Under the pieces are notes generated by a model. That model saw only the letters and a program-made list of their open reading frames with translations, was not told where the DNA came from and did not search any database. From Elephas maximus indicus (Eukaryota; Chordata; Mammalia; Proboscidea; Elephantidae), in NCBI RefSeq assembly GCF_024166365.1, contig NC_064831.1, positions 50,469,768 through 50,533,767 on the forward strand: DNA of 64,000 nt. Direction: 5' to 3'. Shown in pieces: positions 25,086 to 37,244 of the stretch (positions within the stretch are counted from its first letter, which is position 1; every line of letters starts with the position of its first letter). A program made the translations under genes and the position numbers.

Positions 25086-25924
25086 AGTTTTATAGCAGCC
25101 CTCCAGGGTCTGGGACTCTTCTGTTACACGCCCAGTCCTCCCTAAATAGAAAATGCCTCAGCAGGCAGAGCCCACACAAGCAAAGAGCTAAAACAAAGGC
25201 TTCTGATAGTGCTTTAGTACCAGATAGCAGGCCCATCATTGTAGGAAGTGCCCACAGCCCTCAAAATCAATACCAATTATAGAAGAATACCTACCTTGCA
25301 AGGAAAACTGCTTAAATCAGAAATTAAATTCAGTGGCCAGGAAACTAATGGCCTTGACTACAGGCTTAACGGCAGTCAATACAGTCCTTTTAAAGCTCAA
25401 AGACACAGGAAGTTAAATACCAAGACTCCAATCCCTGACCAAACTCCTGATCAAAGTCGGTAAGTCAGCAATATTTCCTGTACATTTGCTCCAGACAGGC
25501 AGGCCGCTTGGCACCTCAGGGAACTGCGAGACCATAAACCTCAACTAAAAAAATACACGTTTGTGGCCTCACCCTTCTACTCAGATGCGATAGGCACTTC
25601 TGGAGAAAACCTTGAAGCTTTTAGATAACAGATGGCCTGAGAAGGAAGGAAGCTAAGTGGGAAAGTCTCAGTGCCCTTGGCCTCTCCGGATCTGGCCCTC
25701 ACCTCAAAGCTTCCTTCACAGTGTGTGAGCATTGTTGCTCCGGGATTCCACAGCCTCAGATTCTATAAATTACAGATGTGCTGGGGCACTGGGTCTGGGA
25801 GGGTTAACAAGGTTGTTTTGTGTTTTAAATAACACAACTCCTCTTGGGTTGCTGAAGATTTTAGGCCAACAACCATTCCTAACTTAATGAATATGGGTTC
25901 AATTTGCTAATCCCTAGCTATAAC

Positions 25925-26067
25925 TGGTGGCGCAGTGGTTAAGAGCTCAGCTGCTAACCAAAAGGTCAGAAGGTGAAACCCACCAGACGCTCCTTGGAAA
26001 CATGGGGCAGTTCTACTCTGTCCTATAGGGTCACTATGAGTCACAATCAACCCAATGGCAGCTACAC
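25925..26067 (+). mobile_element. AfroSINE
   Basis: TGGTGGCGCAGTGGTTAAGA, GCTGCTAACCAAAAGGTCAG, body with an 8-base gap relative to other copies ('ggaaacatggggcag'), tail TCACTATGAGTCACAATC. Confidence 0.9.
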
Positions 26068-27706
26068 AGCTGTAACTACACTGAAATGGGAGGGGGGGGG
26101 AACGACACAACTGAACAAGTCTGACAGTTGTCCTAACATGTCAGGAGACAGGGTCCTGTCTGAGGAGGTGGGAGGAAGATGGAGAAAAGACAGCAGAGAG
26201 AGGCCAAAGACAGAATTTTCCCATTGAAAATGATTTAATCATGGCCAACTTTGGAAGTAAGAAAAGTTCTGGAAAAATATTTCAGTGGTTGGTTCATTCT
26301 TCCTACCTACAGATCCTCCCTTATACCTACTCCCCCCTCCCCCCCCCAAAAAAATTTCAGGCATGCCCTATCAGACTTAGATAGCCTGCATGCAAAATAG
26401 GTTTTTCTGGGCTAGCCTGACCACGTCCTGTAACGCTGGGGAAGTGTGTTCTGCATTCCAAAGCACCAAGTCCCAGACAGCACACACTTCTGGACAGAAT
26501 TCATCTGCACAGGCGGTCTGAGCTCAGAGGCCCAGGTTCCTGGACTCCTGGAGCTGGTTCTTGGTACAGACCCAGTGTGCACCCATGAGACCCACGCTTT
26601 TACACAGATCGAGCACCCGTAAAATCTTAATAACGCACCCATGTTGTTTGTTTGGAGACTTTGCATTTGTGTAGCGCTTAATGCTCTCATTGTCCTTTCC
26701 ACATTTATTGTTTTGAAATCTTCAGTAAGCATCTTGTGGGAGTGGGGGAGCGGAGGAAAGAATGAACGCTCTCAAACCACTTTCACAGATGAGGAAACTG
26801 ACGTTCGCCTCTGATCTTCTCCACGGTCAGTTGATGGAGCCCCATTCCAACACACCAGGACAGGGGGACCGCCTGGCAGCGCTGCAGGAGCGGCCTCGAG
26901 CCACGCCCTTCTCTGCACCCCCAGTCCCTGACTCACCGCGGCATCACTCAGAGTAACATTCAAGACAGCCCTCCCCACAGAAGCACGGGGACACTTCCTT
27001 CCGGATGCAACTATGTTCGACCCGGCTGATGTGACCCCAAGCAACGGGGAAACTCTCCAGAAACACTTAAATCAGAGGTTGCTATCCCACAAGATAATCT
27101 AGACAAAGGAGACCGAGCTGAGGTTTTGTTACTGTTGCTTCGGCTTTATTTCGGGAGGTGCGTGACTACTACAAACTCGCACCCGTCATCCTCCCCCACA
27201 GCTTCCCCACTGCTGGTGGGTTCAGGTTCCACGGATCCACGTTTATGTCAAGTGAAGTAACTCGGAACGCAATGTGGTTACTTTCTAGATGGCTACAAAG
27301 CTTTCGTTAAACGTGGGGAAAAGCGCCCACGGAGGACGGCTCTGCCAGGGTCCCGCGGCTCCCTCGGCGGCCACACCCTGTCCCCCCACCCCCGCCGGGC
27401 CTGCGGGGGCCCCCCTCCGCTCCCCTCCCTGGCGCGGCCTCGCCCCCGCTTCCTGCGAGGACTTGGGCGGGAGGTCGGATCCCTACCTCTCCTGCACCCC
27501 AGGCCCGGGTGCAGCTGGGCCCCCGGCACCCGCGCCCCACCCCGACCACCTGGCCCCTGCGCCCGCTCCTCGCACAGCCCCGTGCCGACCCGGACGGCTC
27601 CCGGGTCCCCTCGCCCGAGCCTCTCCTGGAGAGGCCGCGTCCTCGGTCCTGCCTTCCCGCCAGCGCGGCGGCCCCGGGGCCATAGCGGGCGGCGCGCCCC
27701 GCTTAC

Positions 27707-27748
27707 CTGGGCCGGGCGCCGAGAGCTGCGAGTGTCCCCAGATGCGGA
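27707..27748 (-). other. ANXA2: ANXA2 exon 1 (5' UTR, non-coding)
   Basis: The minus strand reads GGGGACACTCGCAGCTCTCG, then ends in CCCAG followed by the donor GTAAGC at 27706-27701. This closely matches my recollection of the human ANXA2 leader, which joins to the exon with CTTC..ATG. The start at about 27748 is inferred from the TATA box some 25-30 bp upstream; the end at 27707 is read directly from the donor. It contains no ATG in a useful frame, so translation starts in exon 2. Confidence 0.85.
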
Positions 27749-27773
27749 GCGGAGCCGGCCGTCCGGGTGGGGC

Positions 27774-27779
27774 TTTATA
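27774..27779 (-). promoter_or_regulatory. ANXA2: TATA box of ANXA2
   Basis: TATAAA reads on the minus strand from 27779 to 27774, about 26-30 bp upstream of the inferred transcription start and 67 bp upstream of the exon 1 donor. A TATA box inside a strong CpG island is a mixed architecture typical of inducible but widely expressed genes. Confidence 0.8.
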
Positions 27780-27804
27780 CCCGCCACAGCCTCGGTCCGC
27801 GCGG

Positions 27805-27842
27805 CCCGCCCCGCCCCGTCCCCACCCGGCCGGGGTGACTCA
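27805..27842 (-). promoter_or_regulatory. ANXA2: GC boxes and AP-1 site upstream of the ANXA2 TATA box
   Basis: Two overlapping GC boxes (plus-strand CCCGCCCCGCCCC, 27805-27817) fit Sp/KLF binding. A perfect AP-1 heptamer TGACTCA within the palindrome GTGACTCAC lies at 27836-27842. Both lie within about 65 bp upstream of the TATA box. The motifs are seen directly; their use is inference. Confidence 0.55.
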
Positions 27843-29716
27843 CCCTCCCCGGCTCAGGGCCAGCCTCGCCCTGCAACGTCCCGCGCCGCGCCCTGCACCC
27901 TGCCCTCCATGAAAGCCCCGCCGAGGCTCCTGGCGAGCTCCGGCCTCCTCCAGGCCCAGGATCTGCCAGTTTCTTCCTCCCTCCCCCTTTTACTGCTGGA
28001 GAGCCACGTCGAGCTCTCAGCCTGGCTGGGGCTAATAAATTAGCTTGTTAGAAGACTCTGGGGTTGCTTAAGTCACCTTTTTTTTTTTTTAAGGCGTCAA
28101 TGCACTGGAGAAAAGAATTGTTCCAAGAAACAAATGTCGATTGCCCTGAGCTGGAGCCGTTGGCATCCAGATTCGCTTTACCGTCTGCAAACACATTGCT
28201 TAACCCCTGCCCCGCAGTTCCCGAGAGGGGCGCGAACGCGGGGAGGCGCTCCGCCCGGCCCTGCCCTGCAGAGCCTGGCCCACTTGGCCTCCGAGCCAGC
28301 ACAGGGAGCCCGGAGCCAGAGGTAGGGGTTCCCGGGAGACCGCGGCCGGAGCCAACAGCCCACCCCATCCGCCCTAGAAGACTCTCCCAACCCTTCGCAG
28401 CGAACTGTGCTCAGCTGCTCCCCAGGAGTCCGGGAGCTTTCCTTGTCCAGCACCTCTGTGCGCTCTGAGCAAGACGTGCTGAGCTGGGTGGGGCCGGTGG
28501 TTTTGAACTCCAACAAAGAAGTTTCCTCCCCTCCTCCTTTTACTACCGCTGTTCTTTTCTAGCTGTTTAGCCCGCTGCCTCGGCTGGATTTTGCTGTTTT
28601 TCGCTTTTCTTTCTTTACTTTCAACGAACCACGTTGGCAACATGTGGGCAAACAAACGTTTCTGCGTGACCGAGCAAATACTGTAGTCAAACCTGAAATA
28701 GCAAGAACGCTTTGCTGAGTCCCAAAACCTTTGCTAGACCTTTCACTGCGCATTTGAATTCCTTCCTTTCATGCCCACTTCAAACAGCCCTTCCTCTTAG
28801 GACTTGATGCTTCTGTCTTAATTTCCCATCTATTTACACGTCCATTTTGACTTCCCAGTTGAGGGCCAGCTCACTCCTGGAATCAGAGAATGGGAGAAAG
28901 GCAGCCCTGCGCTCATATGGTGGAAGAAACCAAGGCCAGAAGGCATTCCTGCTTGCTGACCTGCTGACCGACACCCAGTGAGTCAGATGCTAAGTGGAAC
29001 AAACACTTGGGGTATCTTGGCTCCCTTCCTGTTACCCAGTTCTATTACTAGGAATTACACATGATAGACCATAACTGAAGGACAAACAGAAAATAAATCA
29101 ACACCTTGGATACAATTTCTGATCAACATTAATGGCTCATGTAGTCTGAAGGCAGAAACCATGTTTATCTTCCTACTCTGAGAACATTTTGGAACATAAC
29201 ACGCCAGTGGGAAAGAGCATGCATGACTCAGCCCCTTCTTTACTTCCAGAGCAAGCTCCACAGCCTGACTCCTAATTGTGCTGGGTTAGGTCCTCTGTGG
29301 GGGCTAAGAATTCAAATCATATGAAATATGTGAAAGTCACCAAGTACCCAAAAGATTTTTTTTTTCTTTGCTGGCCCTGGGCATCTGACAAATCCACACT
29401 TCTGTAGATCACTCAATAGCCAGGGTTTCCGTCATACTGAAGAACTTTGCACTGATGTTATCATAAAAAATAAAGCTATTGGAAGTCATGGTTTGCTATT
29501 TCTGAGGAATGTGAGGCCAGTTCTGCCAATATAAAAGAAACTTTGAGTCTCTTGGTCCAAAGATTCTTACCCCATGACTGGGAGGAGCGTTTACTGCGTC
29601 AGACCTCGGATTACGTCGGCCATTTTGTGTATTTTCTCTAGCAGATGAGCTTTGTTTTCACTCACATTTCATCTTCTGCACTTCAGCACTTCTGACAGTG
29701 CTTACCCAGCCTTGAT

Positions 29717-29912
29717 ACCACCAGTTGCCATCGGGTTGGTTCCGACTCATGATGGCCTCACATGTGTCAGAGTAGAACTGTGCTCCATAGGATTTTCAAT
29801 AGGTGATTTTTTGGCAGTAGCTTGCCAGGCCTTTCTTGTGAGGCACCTGTGAGTGGACTTGAAGCTTCAGCCTTTGGGTTAGCAGCCTAACGCATTCACC
29901 ATTTGCATCATC
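29717..29912 (-). mobile_element. AfroSINE (long body)
   Basis: Reverse copy: GTTGCCATCGGGTTGGTTCC, CAGAGTAGAACTGTGCTCCA, GTAGCTTGCCAGGCCTTTCT, CCTTTGGGTTAGCAGCC. Confidence 0.85.
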
Positions 29913-30114
29913 CATGTAACCATGTGCACTTCAGCTCTCATTGAGAGGCCCTCTCTACATATTGTAGAAAGATAAAATTACTCCCAGAGTAACAGAATGT
30001 TAGAGAGGAGCCCCAGGAATTAACCTGCCAATCTTTGATTTTTATAGAAGAAACTAGAATCCAAAATAGTCTCCTGCCCAGTCCAGAGATTAAATAATGC
30101 ACCCAAGTGCCTTA

Positions 30115-30960
30115 CATCAGTTACTTATTATAATGTAACCAATTATCCCCAAAACTTAGTGGTAAAAATATAAACAATCACTTATTTGTCACGATTCTAC
30201 AATTTAGGCAGGAGTCAGCTTGTCTCTGCTTCACACAATGCTGGTTGGGGTGGCTCGTTTGGAGTTGGAAGATCGAAAGTGGCTTCACTCACTTGTCTCG
30301 TGCCTCCGCCGGGGCTGCTAGAGTGGCTGAGGGCTGGCCAGGCCTCTCTGTCTCCCTTGGTTTCTCATCCTCCAGGTCCTCTCTATATACCAGGGCAGTC
30401 ATGGATTTCAACTGAGTTTTAAGAAGAGAAAACCGAAGCTCCCAGGCCACAGGTTGGATTTGGCCAGCGAGCTGCAGTTTGCTGTTGTTGTTGTTAGCCG
30501 CCATTGAGTCACACACCCACCCTCTCCCTGACTGATGGCAACCCATGCACAGCAGAATGAAGCGTTGCCTTGTCCTGCACCGTCGTTACCGTCACCGCCA
30601 CCAGTCGTGGATTAGACCGTTGTGATCCATAGGCTTTTCATCAGCTGCTTTCCAGAAGCAGATCACCAGGCTCATCTCTGCTCCATGCAGCGTTGGCTAA
30701 GGAGACCCAACCGGGACTGCAAGATCCAAAAGGGCCATTCCCAAGCAGGGTGGTTTCTCGCTCACAAGAGAGTGAACATCGAAGATTCCAGGCCCAGAAC
30801 TGAAACAGTGTCACTCCACTACATTCTACTGGTCAATGAAGTCACCAAACCAAGGGTCAAGGGGAGAGGAAATGGACTCATGGAGTGAACAACGTGTTTA
30901 TATGGATGGAAGGAATTGTTGGCAACCAGTTTTGCAGATCATCTACCACAATCCTTAAAC
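30115..30960 (+). repeat. Old interspersed repeat split by a SINE
   Basis: Left part 30115-30481 contains AATTATCCCCAAAACTTAGT and GGCAGGAGTCAGCTTGTCTC. Right part 30679-30960 contains AACAGTGTCACTCCACTACA, TCTACTGGTCAATGAAGTCA and AAGGGGAGAGGAAATGGACT. The order matches a common mammalian repeat I remember but cannot name with certainty. The reverse SINE at 30482-30678 separates the halves. Confidence 0.5.
30482..30678 (-). mobile_element. AfroSINE long subfamily with RTE-like end
   Basis: Starts GCTGTTGTTGTTGTTAGCCG, then CATTGAGTCACACACCCACC, CCTTGTCCTGCACCGTCGTT and GCTTTTCATCAGCTGCTTTC, reverse complement of the long SINE body type also seen at 10543 and 57341. Confidence 0.75.
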
Positions 30961-31486
30961 TAGTAAGTGACAGAGCTGGAACCAGAATTTATGTCTCTGC
31001 CTCTTGCTCTACTCCTTTCCCATTATTCCCTATTTCTCACTAAAGTGAGATCGTTGTGCTTCAGTGAGATACAGGCTGTCCTCGGGGTCTCTATATTGTA
31101 TGGTTTAGACTCTCGATAACCATAAATTTGTAATTTCTTTGATTGTGTCATATGCGATCAGTATATTTGAAGATGGGCTAGGAATGGCTCTGTACTAATT
31201 GTGTCTTGCTCTCTGGGACCTAACATTCTTAAGTTCACAAATGAAGCAAACTTTCCACAGTATTTAATTTTACCCATTCACTTACTCTTTCAATAAATAT
31301 GTGCAGTGCTAGGTACTGGGAATAATGTGTAGGACATATTGAGGTGCCTCAGAATTATTTATAAAGTGAATGAACTATTCTGAAAATATGTTTTGTTGTT
31401 TGCATTTTTCAAAAGGATGCCACACTCATGAAAAGCATATGTGCTCCATTAGTTAGTGGAATCCTTATAACATTTAAAAAAAAAAA

Positions 31487-31686
31487 AGCTGCCTACAAGT
31501 CAACTTTGACTCATGGCAACCCCATGTGTGTCAGTGTAGACCTGTGCTCTGTAGGGTTTTCAGTGGCTGATTTTTCTAAAGTAGATCACCAGGCTTTTCT
31601 TCCAAGGTGCCTCTGGGTGGCCTTGAAGCACCAGCCTTTCAGTAAGCAGCCAAGCACCTTAACTACTTGCACTACCCAGGGACTCC
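31487..31686 (-). mobile_element. AfroSINE (long body)
   Basis: Reverse copy after an A-run: CTACAAGTCAACTTTGACTC, TCTGTAGGGTTTTCAGTGGC, AAAGTAGATCACCAGGCTTT, ACTACTTGCACTACCCAGGG. Confidence 0.88.
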
Positions 31687-31984
31687 TTACAGTACTTGAG
31701 CTCCTTGAAAAGAGAAGCCACGCCCGTTTACTTTTGAAATGACCCCTCATTTCCCATAAGAATGCTGAACTCTGTAGGTCCTTAGTAACTATTTATAGAA
31801 ATTCATAATAACTAAGAATAGAAACACTTACATAGTGGCTTTCCCAAATGTGAAATCAAAGCTCCACACTTTTCTTCCTTCTTGAATTTCAGACTAAGCT
31901 TAAATAGCATGTCTGGTTCACAGAATCTTGCTCCTAACAGAATCACTTATTAGTATAATTTCTTAGAAGACTGTGATTTGAAAA

Positions 31985-32600
31985 CTAAACATACATCTAC
32001 CCTATGACTCAGTAATTCATCTCCTAAGTATTTACCCAATGAAAACATATGTCCACAAAAAAGACTTATACAAAAATACTTCAAAGCAACTTTAAAAATA
32101 ATTAAATTTGGTTACAGGCCCGGTACCCATCAACAGGAGAATGGATAAGCAAACAGATATATTGACAGAATGGAATACTCTCAGCAACAAAGAGCTAAAC
32201 AGTACTGTATACTCAACAACGTGGATGGGTCTCAGAAATATTATGCAGAGTGAAAGAAGCCGTACACACAAGAGTACATACTGTATGATTTCATCTGTAT
32301 GAAGATGTCAAATAGGGAAAACTAATCCATACTGGGAAAAAAGTTGGAATGATTGCCTCTGGGCATGAAATAGAGGTGGGAATTGACTGGGACAGGGCGA
32401 AGAAACTTACCAAGATGATGGTAATGCTCTGAACCTTGCTAGGGGTCTGGGTAATAAAAAACCAAAGTCTGGGTGATTAAAAAAAAAAAAAAGAGGTATA
32501 TATATTTGTCAAAACTCACCAAATGGCACACTTAAGATGTGTGCATGCTGCTGTATGTAAGCTTGTGCTCAAAAGACAAAAAAGGTTTATAAACAAATAC
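31985..32600 (+). mobile_element. L1 3' end fragment
   Basis: CATCTACCCTATGACTCAGT, CAACAGGAGAATGGATAAGC, GAATGGAATACTCTCAGCAA, GTGAAAGAAGCCGTACACAC and CTGTATGATTTCATCTGTAT follow the old mammalian L1 ORF2 C-terminus/3' UTR order. Many indels; no open frame. The reading that this segment encodes a protein is therefore excluded. Confidence 0.8.
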
Positions 32601-33123
32601 TGAACCCTAGTTTAGGATATGAATGTCTAAGAGTTTAGTGTTGAATTGTACTGATGCCCGTGATTTACTTTGAAATGAATCAATAAAAAAGGACAACTAA
32701 TGCATGTATTCTGTATGTACCACAGGCACCCCTTCATGTTGTGAGAAGGGAGGACTGCAGGACTGTTTCCCCAGGACAAAGAGAAAAAGAAAAGTCATTA
32801 TAGTGACAACATCTTCGACACTGAAGAACAGATGGGCAAGTGACAAGTGGCTTAGCAGACCTCAGAATCTGGAGACTAATCTAGCAGTGGGGGATGCCAG
32901 GAAGCATGTTATTTTGTGTCACAGAACCCCAGAAAGTTGCCACCAAATGTGAGGGTGGGGGTGGGGCTGAAAATAGGGGCATTGGTTGAAAGTCTATATA
33001 AGAACCACCTCATCTGAGAGACCCTCTCCTTTATCACTCGGTCCAGCAACTGCCCCCTCACCCACCCCAGCCACATGATGGACGTTTACCCTGTAGCAAG
33101 GCTGGCACAGAAAGACTATGGAC

Positions 33124-33326
33124 AAAATCAAACCCACTGCCCTCAAGTTGATTCTGACTCATAGTGACCCTACAGGACAGAGTGGAACTGCCCCATAGGG
33201 TTTCCAAGGCTTTAACCTTTACAGGGGCAGATTGCACATCTTTCTCCTGTGGAACAGTGGGTGGGTTTGAACCGCCGACCTTTTGGTTAGCAGCTGATTG
33301 CTTTAATGGCTGTATCACCAGGGCTC
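33124..33326 (-). mobile_element. AfroSINE (variant with extra internal block)
   Basis: Reverse copy: CCCTCAAGTTGATTCTGACT, an internal block TTTACAGGGGCAGATTGCAC and CATCTTTCTCCTGTGGAACA, then GAACCGCCGACCTTTTGGTT and CACCAGGGCTCC. The same internal block recurs, in forward sense, at 58175-58325. Confidence 0.92.
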
Positions 33327-33869
33327 CCTGGACTTGGGGACAACAGGCACAATCCAGGGCAGGGAGGTCATGCTGAAATCAAGGGGATTAAGAAAAAGTC
33401 TCCATACTGAAAGGTAAAATTCTCAGTTCCCTGCCCCTACTAGGATGCTGGAAGCCAACTCATTAGCACTCTTTCCCTCCTCCTGCCAGTGCACACGATT
33501 GGGTTTCCACACTGGAGGAAACGACCTGCCCAATAACAACACAACCCTATAGATAAGAGACTATCAGGGTTCCTTCATTGAAGCTCCCCTGCCTGATCAC
33601 TTTAGAGTGAAAACCACCAGTTGGGAAGCTCTGTCAATGGAAACGAAGTGTTCTGTAAGAATTTTGGTGTGCCAGTCTTGAATATGAGGCAGCAGCCAAG
33701 GGTCACCAGACACTTAAGAAGGACATCTAATGTAAACTACAGAGACCAAAATAACCTACCAAATAGAAAAAGAACTCAGAGGAAACAGAAGCAGTGCACA
33801 GAATATCACACAACTTCAAAACAAGTATCGTTAATATCCTCTGAAGACCAGATACTGTATTTATGAAAT

Positions 33870-34039
33870 AAAAATACCAAAAACACAAACCCGTTGTAGT
33901 CAAGTTCATTCCAACTCATAGTGATCCTATAGGACAGAGAACAACTACCCCATAGGGTTTCCAAGGAGCAGGTGGTAGATTCAAACTGCAGACCTTTTGG
34001 TTAGCAGCTTAGTTCTTAACCCCCAGCCGCAAAGGCTCT
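33870..34039 (-). mobile_element. AfroSINE
   Basis: Reverse copy: GTTGTAGTCAAGTTCATTCC, CAGACCTTTTGGTTAGCAG, CTTAACCCCCAGCCGCAAAG. Flanks TGAAATAAAAAT and TGAAATATAAAT look like a slightly diverged target duplication. Confidence 0.88.
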
Positions 34040-34062
34040 GTGAAATATAAATAAATTGCCAT

Positions 34063-34101
34063 CCTTTTGGTTAGCAGCCAAGCTCTTAACCACTGTGCCA
34101 G
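34063..34101 (-). mobile_element. AfroSINE head fragment
   Basis: CCTTTTGGTTAGCAGCCAAG and CTCTTAACCACTGTGCCAG only; body and tail missing. It immediately follows the previous copy, so it may be a remnant of a tandem or nested insertion. Confidence 0.7.
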
Positions 34102-34104
34102 AAA

Positions 34105-35000
34105 CTGGAGGATATAAAAACAAAGAACTTTCAGACACCAAACAAGAGCTCTTGGGAATTAAAAAAAAATATGAGAATATAACTAATAAATTACAGATTT
34201 GGAGGATAACTTAATGTTAATTGAACAATTCTCCCAGAAAATAGAGCAAGATAGCCAAGAATTGGAAAACAGGAGAGAAACAATAAGAAAAAGATCTATC
34301 TGGGAGGTCCAATATCCAAATAACAGGAGCTCTAGAAAGACAGAATTGACAAAATGGAGGCAGAATCAGCAAAGAAACAACTGAAGGCAGTTTCCCAGAA
34401 CTGAAGGCCATGAGTTTTCAGATCAAAAAAGCCTTGACAAAAAAGGAAACACCAATAAAGGGAACACCAATGAGGCCATGAAGTTTCAGAACACTGGGTG
34501 GGGGTCGCTATGAGTCGGAACCGAGTCGACAGCAACAGGGTGGGGACAGCGTGAGGTTTCTAAATATTTCCAGAGAGATGAAACAGATCATATAAAAAGA
34601 ATCGGAAATAAGAATAGTGTTATACTAAATACCCACATCTTGTTTTCTAAATAGCATTTCCCAGTAAAAGAAGCCAGGGCTCCTCGGAGAGATGGTAGAG
34701 CCTAGAGATGGGGCAGGGGGTGCATACAGTGAGCCTGTGCTAAACATCCGATGGGAACGTATCAAAAAGACACAAAAGCCAACTTGAAGGGGCTTTCAGG
34801 TAAGTCTGGGATAACTTCAGCATCAAATTGAGTATGATAGGCATCAATTATATGACATTAAATAGTCTCCACTGATACTAAAACAACAGCAAAAAATACA
34901 CAAAAATGTGGGGTAGGGAAGCTCTTATTTACAGATGAATAAAAAAACTTATAAATGTATCAGGAAAGACAAAAATTTAGAAAATGATTAATTTACATGT
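34105..35000 (+). mobile_element. L1/HAL1-like ORF1-region fragment
   Basis: GACACCAAACAAGAGCTCTT, TCTGGGAGGTCCAATATCCA, AAATAACAGGAGCTCTAGAA, TTTCCCAGAACTGAAGGCCA and GAAGTTTCAGAACACTGGGT follow the coding order of L1 ORF1 (coiled-coil to RNA-binding domain) as kept in HAL1 elements. A short SINE tail is inserted at 34500. Frame is broken. Confidence 0.65.
34500..34545 (+). mobile_element. AfroSINE/RTE 3' tail stub inside HAL1-like sequence
   Basis: GGGGTCGCTATGAGTCGGAA and CCGAGTCGACAGCAACAGGG. Well-conserved tail with no body. Confidence 0.75.
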
Positions 35001-35354
35001 AAAATTTCATGCCCAGCCAAACTCTAAATCAAGGCTGCATTTATAGTAAAACAATTTTCAAAAATGAAGCGTCTAACATTTATTCCCACGCACCCTATAT
35101 TAGATTTGGCTCAAATCTCTGTCGCTCTTGGCATTTTTTTATACACACCACTCTTCCTGCAATTAGCACCTTGCATTGTTGTTTGTTTATTTGTTGGTGT
35201 CCACACGAGGAAGAAGCTCCCTGAGGACAGGTACTTAGCTGTTTCATCTTTGTGTTGGCATTGTCTTAACCAAGACTGGTTACTATTGGATTTCTCTCCG
35301 AAAAGGCATTATTTTGTCCTTATTCACACTTGAACTCACTCAGAAAAATTAAAA

Positions 35355-35750
35355 GGCTGATAGTATCCAGAGTGGTAGGAATGGCTGACGTGGTATAGGC
35401 TGTTGGTGGGAGGGCAATTTGGCATTGTCTATCAATATTTTTTTTATCAATATTTAAAATAATCCTGCCCTTTAGTTTATGCTTTTGCTTCTAGAAACCT
35501 ATCCTGAAGAGACAGCCATATGTGACTGCAATAACATATGCATACGAATATTTATAACAGCATTTTAAGGTTGAAAAACCCTAAGTGCCCATGAATAAGG
35601 CCAAATTGATTACAGAATATCTGTGTAGAATGAAGCTGCTGGAAAGTATGGAATAGATCAGTATGTTCCGACGTGGTCGGATTTCCCAGATATAGTGTTA
35701 AATGAAAAAGCAAGCAGAATGTGAGTGCAAAAGTGTGCTTCACTGGCATA
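35355..35750 (+). mobile_element. L1 ORF2-end fragment
   Basis: TGTTGGTGGGAGGGCAATTT, TTCTAGAAACCTATCCTGAA, AATATTTATAACAGCATTTT and AAGTGCCCATGAATAAGGCC match the C-terminal coding order of old L1 ORF2. The segment 36300-36510 may be its 3' UTR continuation. Confidence 0.7.
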
Positions 35751-36520
35751 CTAAACTACAATCCTGAACTAGCAAACATCATGAAAAATGATTTGGCTGC
35801 AAGTGTCCACGCCGTCACGATCATTTTTATAGCAGCTTGCTGAGCTATAGAGATGCTTCCTTAGCTAGAGGCATCTCATTTCTCAGCTCAGCATATTTTA
35901 CTGCATTTTTGTGGGTTGGCAGGTCAAAGGATTCATATTTCAAACTCTATCGGTCTCTATTATTTTGGCAAGCAGCATTTTCCACATTATTTGCACAAAA
36001 TAGGTACAAATATTTAGGTGCCAAGTATTCATTAAAAAAAAAATTATTATGAATTAGAAAAAAAAAAAACCTACTTCTTTAATCAAATATATATCTCTTA
36101 GCCATAAGAGCTTGTTCAAAATAGAGCACTATTTTTCATAAAATAAAATATTTTTATTGAGTATGAAACAGAAAAAAGTAGCTGCTCTTTGAATGTCTTC
36201 ATCTTTATTAAATGTTCATTAGATGTATCTTGAGTTTTTAAGTATTTGTTAAACTTTAAGGACTTAACATTGGCTATGTAAAAAAAATTAAGCAGAATAT
36301 TACTAATTTATGTTCATATGTGTACGTATATTTACACATGTGTGTGTGGATGGATACACACACTTACATACATACATAAATATATGGAAGGATACACACC
36401 TGACTGATGTTGGTTAGCTTTGTGGAAGGATGTGGATTAGGGTATACGTGTGAAGGAGATTTTACCTTTTTTGGATACATCTTTATATTATTTGATTTTT
36501 GTTAACAATGAATATATATT

Positions 36521-36680
36521 TTAAAAAACCCCTTTGCCTTTGAGTCAAGTCCAACTTATAGTGACCCTATTAGGACAGAGTAGAATTGTCCATAGGGTTT
36601 CCAAGGAGCGGCTAGTGGATTCAAACAGCTGGTCTTTTGGTTAGCAGCTGAGCTCTTAAGCACTGCGTCACCAGGTCTCT
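36521..36680 (-). mobile_element. AfroSINE with perfect 11-bp target duplication
   Basis: Reverse copy: TTGAGTCAAGTCCAACTTAT, GGTCTTTTGGTTAGCAGCTG, CACTGCGTCACCAGG. GAATATATATT lies exactly at 36510-36520 and 36681-36691. Confidence 0.94.
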
Positions 36681-37244
36681 GAATATATATTACTCTGATA
36701 ATTTTTAAAATAATTGAAAACAGAAAAAAAGACACATAGCTATTGAAAAAAAGGCTGCCTTCTTACGAATTAACATTATGTCAGCCCATGGCAGGATTTG
36801 AGAACAGCTTGAAGCTTATTGATGGTACTTAAGAAAATCCAATAAAAAAGATCTGTGTACAGAGTGAAAGCTGGACATCATAGCACCTTCTGGTGACAAA
36901 GAAAACACTCAGTATCGTAAAATCTCATTTGATTCCTCTAACCATAAGCTATGATAACCCAATCTAGGTGGGGCCAAAGCTTACGTATTCCTATCACATA
37001 TGAAAAAAAAAAAGTTTGCTAAGCAAGTTAATAAATAACACAGGGCATGAGGCTTCTGAAACGAGCCGAATAGACTTCTTTGTTCATATAACCTTTATAC
37101 TATCGTACTCCACCTTTTATCTCATGGTGCTATGACTGTTTACGTGGCAGGCTGGCCATCAGACTGGGAGCTACCTGTTCATCTTTGCAATCCCAGCCCC
37201 TCACCCTGTGCTGGGTCTGTAACAGGCTCTCGCTGATTAGATTG

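Larger units (their letters stand above)
16477..27706 (-). other. ANXA2: ANXA2 intron 1
   Basis: About 11.2 kb between the non-coding exon 1 and the ATG exon. It contains AfroSINEs, a hAT-like remnant at 17.8-18.2 kb, a CA microsatellite, MIR/L2 pieces and the 5' part of the CpG island. The SINE-free stretches 20.1-21.2 kb, 22.8-24.6 kb and 26.1-27.3 kb hold no exon-like frame with splice signals that I could find; they are candidates only for regulatory sequence. Confidence 0.85.
27330..28460. promoter_or_regulatory. CpG island over the ANXA2 promoter
   Basis: This is the only long stretch of the window dense in CG dinucleotides, in sharp contrast to the AT-rich, CpG-poor flanks. The densest core is about 27330-27900 and covers exon 1, the TATA box and the start of intron 1. 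A weaker shoulder reaches about 28460. Several long open frames cross it on both strands, one of 207 codons at 27289-27912, but these are composition effects: low-complexity Pro/Ala/Arg/Gly translations that match nothing I know. Confidence 0.9.

Noticed and set aside
27289..27912. A 207-codon plus frame and several other long frames through the GC-rich region
   Set aside because: They lie in the CpG island over the ANXA2 promoter; GC-rich DNA lacks stop codons by composition, and the translations are low-complexity.
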